The position numbers and the translations under genes are program-made. This document shows positions 63,481 through 64,000 of a stretch of 64,000 nucleotides of DNA, piece by piece. Source of the DNA: Eutreptiella sp. 'Long Island Sound 2002' (taxonomy: Eukaryota > Euglenozoa > Euglenophyceae > Eutreptiales > Eutreptiaceae). The stretch is taken from contig OZ038385.1 in NCBI GenBank assembly GCA_964036045.1, positions 39,873,680 to 39,937,679 on the forward strand, in the 5' to 3' direction. The notes below the pieces were generated by a model. That model saw only the letters and a list, made by a program, of their open reading frames with translations, did not search any database and was not told the DNA's origin. Each line of letters opens with the position of its first letter. The first letter of the stretch is position 1.

Positions 63481-64000
63481 GCCCAAACACTTCGTCTTCC
63501 CTCCGTCGGGGTATCCCGTGGTGCCACTCATGGCGTGCGGCCCCCGTGAGGACCAGGAGAGAGCGGGCAAAGAGGCGGATGCGGAAAGAGTCCCCGTTGG
63601 AGGGATCTTTAAAAAACATTGTGGTGTCCGACTGGGAATCAAAAATGGACACCGGGTCGCCTAGCAAGGGGTCGTCCCTGTGGTAGCCGATGCCCTCTCC
63701 CGGGAGATACATTGTGCCCGTGATTTGGTTCGGGGGGGGGGGTACGAGAGGCCTAGTTGCTCCAGCGCGGCATTGTAGGTTTGGATGATAGGGGAAAACT
63801 CTTCTGGGATGTGGGACGTGGCGGTGACTTTGCTCGGGCCGAGGTATGCGTGGCCGAAGTGTTGGACCGAGCGCCCGTGGTATTTCTCCCACGTGTTGTC
63901 GTGGAGAACCTTTTTTACCGTTTCCTCTTGGCTCTCGGAGAATACGTCGCGGACGTAGTAAAAACCAGTAGGGAGGCGGGGGTCGATTTGTATCTCCGAG
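63480..64000 (-). pseudogene. ALKBH8-like AlkB dioxygenase domain upstream of the LINE endonuclease
   Basis: From 64000 leftward: FYYVRDVFSESQEETVKKVL, VQHFGHAYLGPSK and PEEFSPIIQTYNAALEQLGL. After a frame change in the G11 run at 63732-63742 come NQITGTMYLPGEGIGYHRDD (HxD), DTTMFFKDPSNG, RSLLVLTGAARHEWHHGI (distal His) and PRRRE. The order and residues match the AlkB fold, closest by eye to ALKBH8-type domains (hFG, Y-x-G-x-GI-x-H-x-D, SLLVMTG-x-R). AlkB enzymes oxidise alkyl groups on nucleic acids using Fe(II) and 2-oxoglutarate. It probably belongs to ORF1 or to the N terminus of the LINE polyprotein. Confidence 0.65.

Larger units (their letters stand above)
57876..64000 (-). mobile_element. 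Non-LTR retrotransposon (LINE), 3' end with poly(A), 5' end beyond the window
   Basis: On the minus strand the domains are, in order, AlkB dioxygenase (64000 to about 63480), AP-like endonuclease (63075-62320), reverse transcriptase (62200-60430), RNase H (59830-59114), a Cys-rich and Pro-rich C terminus (to 58275), a 3' UTR, and an A11 tail at 57886-57876. Several frame breaks lie in G/C runs. The clade is not assigned; endonuclease plus RNase H fits I/Tad/L1-related lineages. Confidence 0.75.

Overview
The window is nuclear DNA from a eukaryote, most likely a unicellular alga or related protist. It has GT-AG introns, poly(A)-tailed and LTR retroelements, tRNA-like fossils, several satellite families and a secretory glycosyltransferase-methyltransferase gene, and no bacterial operon logic. 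I cannot name the species. Only one ordinary cellular gene looks clearly intact (Stealth-type phosphotransferase fused to a methyltransferase, 32.2-35.8 kb). Most of the rest is transposon-derived and decayed.

Layout. 1-3.1 kb: the 3' end of an acidic multi-exon gene, then a piggyBac-like transposase with one 79-bp intron. 3.4-6.6 kb: a CCHC gag-like ORF followed by an unusual reverse transcriptase (RT). 7.6-17.0 kb: a 9.4-kb imperfect inverted duplication of a two-gene element (transposase-like gene plus a Gln/Pro/Glu-rich accessory gene). Its right arm carries a 551-bp MITE with a TA target duplication. 17.7-24.1 kb: satellites bracketing a 2-oxoglutarate/Fe(II) dioxygenase exon. 24.7-28.2 kb and 31.2-31.7 kb: two more members of the same RT family. 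35.8-39.2 kb: SINE copies, a 20-bp array and an 85-bp satellite. 40.9-46.2 kb: a copia element with 145-bp LTRs. 46.2-50.6 kb: a very GC-rich element with a Ulp1-like protease and an RS-rich ORF. 52.5-53.6 kb: a dispersed repeat and a Pro/Thr-rich ORF. 56.0-57.9 kb: two unknown compact ORFs. 57.9-64.0 kb: a minus-strand non-LTR retrotransposon that ends with its poly(A) inside the second of those ORFs.

Most interesting points. (1) Three RT copies have motif C as [FY][RK]DN instead of YxDD. (2) An ALKBH8-like AlkB dioxygenase domain lies upstream of the endonuclease-RT-RNase H of the LINE. (3) Introns of unrelated genes are packed with short GCGCGY iterons, which also occur as TAGCGCGCGCTA palindromes between genes. 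(4) There is an excess of in-frame TAG codons, one facing CAG in the sister copy, which fits C-to-T decay at CAG or, less likely, recoding of TAG. (5) tRNA-like boxes sit inside the copia LTR, and a SINE family hosts an expanding 20-bp array.

How the parts fit: this is a nested transposon graveyard. Insertion order can be read in places: the MITE entered the foldback after the duplication, and the LINE entered the 56-kb ORF pair. Many frame breaks fall in G or C homopolymers, so some could be sequence errors. All functional calls are from motifs seen by eye; no database search was run.
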